Shown here: positions 11,311 to 13,686 of the stretch, in pieces
Layout: each line of letters begins with the position of its first letter
How positions within the stretch are numbered: position 1 is the first letter of the stretch
NCBI GenBank assembly: GCA_007130345.1
Contig: SLSP01000257.1
Location: 1 to 13,686 of the forward strand
Direction of reading: 5' to 3'
DNA from: Thermoflexales bacterium
GTDB taxonomy: Bacteria; Chloroflexota; Anaerolineae; B4-G1; SLSP01
DNA length: 13,686 bases
Program-made: the position numbers and the translations under genes
The notes under the pieces: model-generated
Seen by the model: only the letters and a program-made list of their open reading frames with translations
Database searches by the model: none
What the model was told of the DNA's origin: nothing

Positions 11311-12045
11311 ATGGAAGAACAACGCTACGCTCGTCAAATAGTCATCCCAAAAATAGGTGCGGAGGGCCAGGCCCGGCTGCGCGAGTCCAGAGTGCTCGTA
11401 GTAGGAGCCGGCGGCCTGGGATCGCCGATCCTGCTCTACCTGGCGGCTGCCGGCATCGGAACCCTCGGCATCGCCGACAACGACCAGGTCAATGAGTCCA
11501 ACCTCAACCGGCAGGTGCTCTACACCACACAAGACCTCGGTCGCAGCAAGGCCCTGGCCGCTGTGCAGCGCGTGCGCGCGCTAAACCCCAATGTGCGCGC
11601 CATCCCCTACGAAGAGCGCGTGCTCCGCGAGAACGCTCCGCAACTGCTACCGGAATACGATCTGGTGGTGGAGGCCAGCGATAACCTGGAGACCAAAGCC
11701 CTGATGAACGAATTGTGCGTCCGGGCGGGATTGCCGCTGGTGTGGGGCGCGGTCACACGATTTGATGGGCAGATGGGCACCTACATCCCAGGTCACGGCT
11801 GCCGCGCGTGCATTTTCCCCAAAGTGCCGGAACCGGGCACGTATCCCACCCCCGCCGAGTTGGGCATCTTGGGGGCGGTAGCCGGCGTCATCGGCGCGTG
11901 GGAAGCGGTGGAAGCGGTGAAGGTGTTGCTGGACATCGGCCAGCCCTTCGTTGACCAAATCCTCATCTGGGACGGGCTATCCGCCACTTGCGATTTGGTG
12001 CAGTTTGACCGGGAACCCGCGTGCCCGGTATGTGGCGGAGGATAA
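11311..12045 (+). CDS. ThiF/MoeB/HesA-family E1-like adenylyltransferase
   Basis: Family members adenylate the C-terminal glycine of a ubiquitin-like sulfur carrier (ThiS, MoaD or similar) for thiamine, molybdopterin or cysteine synthesis. The protein has 244 residues and is cytoplasmic. It shows the nucleotide-binding loop V-G-A-G-G-L-G-S (31-38), R8, the E-S-N-L-N-R-Q motif (62-68), K80 and D124. These keep the spacing of the E. coli MoeB ATP-site residues R14, N70, R73, K86 and D130. Zinc ligands are C164-x2-C167 and C238-x2-C241 at the C-terminus. In the crossover loop, ThiF has its conjugating cysteine in a C-x-E-A-G-x-L-G context; here the sequence is P-A-E-L-G-I-L-G, with proline at 181. 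No rhodanese domain is attached and no sulfur-carrier gene adjoins. GGGGAGG sits 5 nt upstream of the ATG. Whether it serves ThiS, MoaD or another carrier cannot be decided here. Confidence 0.88.
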   Translation: MEEQRYARQIVIPKIGAEGQARLRESRVLVVGAGGLGSPILLYLAAAGIGTLGIADNDQVNESNLNRQVLYTTQDLGRSKALAAVQRVRALNPNVRAIPYEERVLRENAPQLLPEYDLVVEASDNLETKALMNELCVRAGLPLVWGAVTRFDGQMGTYIPGHGCRACIFPKVPEPGTYPTPAELGILGAVAGVIGAWEAVEAVKVLLDIGQPFVDQILIWDGLSATCDLVQFDREPACPVCGGG

Positions 12046-12059
12046 AACGGGGTTTGACC

Positions 12060-12190
12060 TCAGCGACGCCAGTTTTCGACCACAACGCCTAGCGGCGCGA
12101 AGTGATTGACGTTGTCTGTAACGACAATCGCTTCGCGCCGCATAGCATAGGCCCCTATGAGTAAATCAGCGTCCTACGTTGGGGTGTCAT
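12060..12190 (-). pseudogene. Remnant of a PIN-domain (VapC-type) toxin gene
   Basis: On the minus strand, codons from 12173 down to a TGA at 12060-12062 encode 37 residues. They include D-A-D-L-L-I-G-A-Y-A, V-V-T-D-N-V-N-H-F and V-V-V-E-N-W, the typical C-terminal end of PIN ribonuclease toxins, with the last acidic active-site region (D-A-D, T-D-N). A TAG precedes this stretch in frame. An ATG at 12188-12190 overlaps the antitoxin stop in the usual ATGA arrangement, but its frame is off by one from the PIN frame and ends after 11 codons. So the start and the end of the toxin survive, while roughly 95-100 codons between them, including the N-terminal catalytic acid, have been lost. Not expected to make an active toxin. 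Confidence 0.78.
12092..12141. repeat. Near-perfect 50-bp palindrome between convergent genes
   Basis: The arms at 12092-12108 and 12125-12141 are 17 nt long and complementary at 16 positions. Inside them, after an A/A mismatch, CGTT (12110-12113) pairs with AACG (12120-12123) around GTCTGT. It lies within the toxin remnant and between the converging ThiF-family and proS/antitoxin transcripts. It could act as a two-way transcription stop, but no T-run follows on either strand. Confidence 0.65.
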
Positions 12191-12501
12191 TCCACTTCAT
12201 CGAAGTTGATTGACTCACCCAAAGTCAACCGATTGCGTGCCAAATCACGCTCAAATGCGTCCCACCATGCCGAGCCAAGCTCGTCTGGTTCTGCCATCCA
12301 GTCACGAAGTAACGCCAATGCCCTGCGATTCCGCGATGACAATTCTGTATCCTTCACCGCATAACGCTCCGTCACCTCAGAAAGAGCCGAAGGCGTCTCC
12401 ACAATTAGCCGAACTCTTTGCCCTTCAGCAAGTGGCAAGTTGAAATCGGTGAGTGGACGAAACAACCCTTTCTCGAAAATCGCTGTCACGATCTGTGTCA
12501 T
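12187..12501 (-). CDS. DUF104 (AF2212-like) family antitoxin
   Basis: The protein has 104 residues. Residues 1-36 read M-T-Q-I-V-T-A-I-F-E-K-G-L-F-R-P-L and then L-P-L-A-E-G-Q-R-V-R-L-I-V-E. This is the small beta-rich domain of DUF104/AF2212-type antitoxins, which neutralise PIN-domain VapC-like ribonucleases. A charged helical C-terminal half (about 40-104) follows, the part expected to bind the toxin. The start at 12501 is supported by GGGAGG 4 nt upstream. The gene begins 17 nt after the proS stop on the same strand, so it is probably transcribed with proS; no separate promoter is evident in that short gap. Its stop overlaps the ATG of the toxin remnant. The reading frame looks intact although the partner is broken. 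Alternatively it may have been retained against toxins encoded elsewhere. Confidence 0.82.
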   Translation of the reverse strand: MTQIVTAIFEKGLFRPLTDFNLPLAEGQRVRLIVETPSALSEVTERYAVKDTELSSRNRRALALLRDWMAEPDELGSAWWDAFERDLARNRLTLGESINFDEVE

Positions 12502-12518
12502 AACGCCTCCCTTCGATC

Positions 12519-13686
12519 TCAGTATGCCCGCCCGAAGATTGCCATTTCCGTCGCTTCTTCTCCGGTGTAGATGCACGCGCCCTTGCCGCCGGGCTGTTCC
12601 AGCGGGATGCAGCGGATGGTGGCTTTGGTCTCGTCCTTGATGGCGACCTCGTCCGCGCTGCTGCCGGCCCACCACGCCCGCGCGAAGCCCGTCTCCACCG
12701 CCTCTTTCAACTCGTCGTAGGTGGCGACGTCGACGGTGTGGCTGTCGCGGAAGTCCCGCGCTTTGTCCAGGAGCGCCTGCTGGATGGTCGCCAGCATCTC
12801 CGGCACGGTCTCTTCCAGCCCGGCCATCGGCACGATGGTCTTGCCCTCGCGTCCGGGGATGTCGCGCCGGGCGAGCATCACGCTCTCCTTGGCGATGTCG
12901 CGCGGCCCTAGCTCGATGCGCAGCGGCACGCCGCGCATCTCCCAATCGTTGAACTTCCACCCGGCGGTGTAGCCCTCGCGGGTGTCCAACTCGATGCGCG
13001 CCACGCCTTGAAGCCGCTGGTGCAACCGCTGGGCGGCTTCCAGCACGGCGGAGCGCTCTTTGTCCTTGCGCCAGATCGGGACGATGACCACCTGGATGGG
13101 GGCCAGGCGCGGGGGCAACACAAGGCCCTGGTCATCACCGTGCGTCATCACCACCGCGCCGACCATGCGCGTGCTCACGCCCCACGACGTCGTCCACGCG
13201 AATTGCAGCGCGTTGTTCTCGTCCAGGTACTTGATGTCAAACGCTTGGGCGAAGTTCTGCCCCAGGAAGTGGCTGGTTCCCGATTGCAACGCCTTGCCGT
13301 CGCGCATCATCGCCTCGATGGTGTAGCTGGTGACGGCCCCGGCAAACTTCTCGCGGTCGCTCTTGCGGCCCGGAATCACGGGGATGGCGGCCTCGTTCAC
13401 GGCGAAGTCGGTGTAGACGTTGAGCATTTGCAACGTCTCGTCGATGGCCTCCTGTTTGGTGGCGTGCGCCGTGTGGCCCTCTTGCCAGAGGAACTCGGTG
13501 GTGCGCAGGAAAAGGCGCGTGCGCATCTCCCAGCGCACGACGTTGGCCCACTGATTGATGAGCAGGGGCAGGTCGCGGTAGGATTGAATCCACTTGGCGT
13601 ACATGTGACCGATGATGGTCTCGGAGGTGGGACGCACGACCAGGGCCTCCTCCAACTCGCTGCCGCCACCGTGCGTGACCACGGCC
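12519..13686 (-). CDS. proS: Prolyl-tRNA synthetase, archaeal/Thermus-type (3' part; start lies outside the window)
   Basis: This class II synthetase attaches proline to tRNA-Pro. About 389 C-terminal residues are visible; the coding frame continues past the right edge, so the N-terminus and motif 1 are missing. Seen in order: R-P-T-S-E-T (proline/ATP pocket loop), then motif 2 around F-L-R-T-T-E-F-L-W-Q-E-G-H-T-A-H-A-T. Next come G-T-S-H-F-L-G-Q-N-F-A-x-A-F-D, then motif 3 around T-H-G-D-D-Q-G-L-V-L-P-P-R-L-A-P, then the anticodon-binding domain from I-Q-V-V-I-V-P-I. The C-terminal domain ends F-G-R-A-Y, whose final Tyr is typical of this type. There is no bacterial editing (INS) insertion in the visible part. 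The C-terminal zinc site of T. thermophilus ProRS is largely absent: its first cysteine pair is replaced by a G-S-S-A-D-E stretch and C-x-x-C by C-I-Y-T. This is common in zinc-free relatives. Confidence 0.96.
   Translation of the reverse strand, partial: AVVTHGGGSELEEALVVRPTSETIIGHMYAKWIQSYRDLPLLINQWANVVRWEMRTRLFLRTTEFLWQEGHTAHATKQEAIDETLQMLNVYTDFAVNEAAIPVIPGRKSDREKFAGAVTSYTIEAMMRDGKALQSGTSHFLGQNFAQAFDIKYLDENNALQFAWTTSWGVSTRMVGAVVMTHGDDQGLVLPPRLAPIQVVIVPIWRKDKERSAVLEAAQRLHQRLQGVARIELDTREGYTAGWKFNDWEMRGVPLRIELGPRDIAKESVMLARRDIPGREGKTIVPMAGLEETVPEMLATIQQALLDKARDFRDSHTVDVATYDELKEAVETGFARAWWAGSSADEVAIKDETKATIRCIPLEQPGGKGACIYTGEEATEMAIFGRAY

Noticed and set aside
12179..12443. Plus-strand open frames opposite the antitoxin
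   Set aside because: The minus strand encodes a recognisable DUF104 antitoxin with a ribosome-binding site; the plus-strand frames have neither.
12519..12660. Loss of the ProRS zinc cysteines as a defect
   Set aside because: Zinc-free versions of this C-terminal domain are widespread in bacterial relatives, and the terminal F-G-R-A-Y is intact.

Overview
The window is a GC-rich chromosomal stretch from a bacterium, most probably a Chloroflexota (Anaerolineae-like) member. That placement is inference. It rests on the high-GC housekeeping genes, a RpoC of 1435 residues with a long coiled-coil insertion near its N-terminus, a Thermus/archaeal-type prolyl-tRNA synthetase, intergenic heptamer repeats, and a three-gene ECF sigma / zinc anti-sigma / bactofilin-like membrane protein operon. 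There are no rRNA or tRNA genes, no CRISPR array and no complete insertion sequence.

Layout from left to right. (1) Positions 1-81 hold the last codons of an upstream gene and a strong terminator. (2) Positions 141-1580 encode an orphan lipoprotein of the ABC solute-binding family, with its own promoter. (3) Positions 1581-2161 are the glmS leader: a sigma-70 promoter, a recognisable glmS ribozyme (about 1670-1877) carrying an extra hairpin, then about 285 nt of heptamer repeats and inverted repeats. (4) glmS follows at 2162-4006, closed by a terminator. (5) rpoC (4314-8621) stands alone, with no rpoB upstream. It has a near-consensus promoter and, in its leader, a hairpin plus U6 tract that looks like an attenuator; a second terminator follows the gene. 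(6) An ECF sigma factor, an overlapping zinc-finger anti-sigma factor and a bactofilin-like membrane protein occupy 8743-11046. (7) A MITE-like 140-bp inverted-repeat element lies at 11043-11186. (8) A ThiF/MoeB/HesA-family adenylyltransferase is at 11311-12045. (9) On the minus strand, proS (partial, running off the right edge) is followed by a DUF104-family antitoxin and then by the decayed 3' end of its PIN-domain toxin partner.

How the genes relate. GlmS makes glucosamine-6-phosphate for the envelope, and the ribozyme should destroy its mRNA when that product accumulates, so leader and enzyme form one feedback unit. The sigma/anti-sigma pair and the membrane protein look like an envelope-responsive regulon of their own. 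The minus-strand toxin-antitoxin locus appears to have lost its toxin but kept the antitoxin, only 17 nt behind proS.

The most notable items are the ribozyme with its extra domain and long repeat-filled spacer, the rpoC leader attenuator, the vapC remnant containing a near-perfect 50-bp palindrome, the MITE-like element, and the ThiF-family protein with proline at the usual catalytic cysteine position. I did not find a clearly undescribed multi-gene system.
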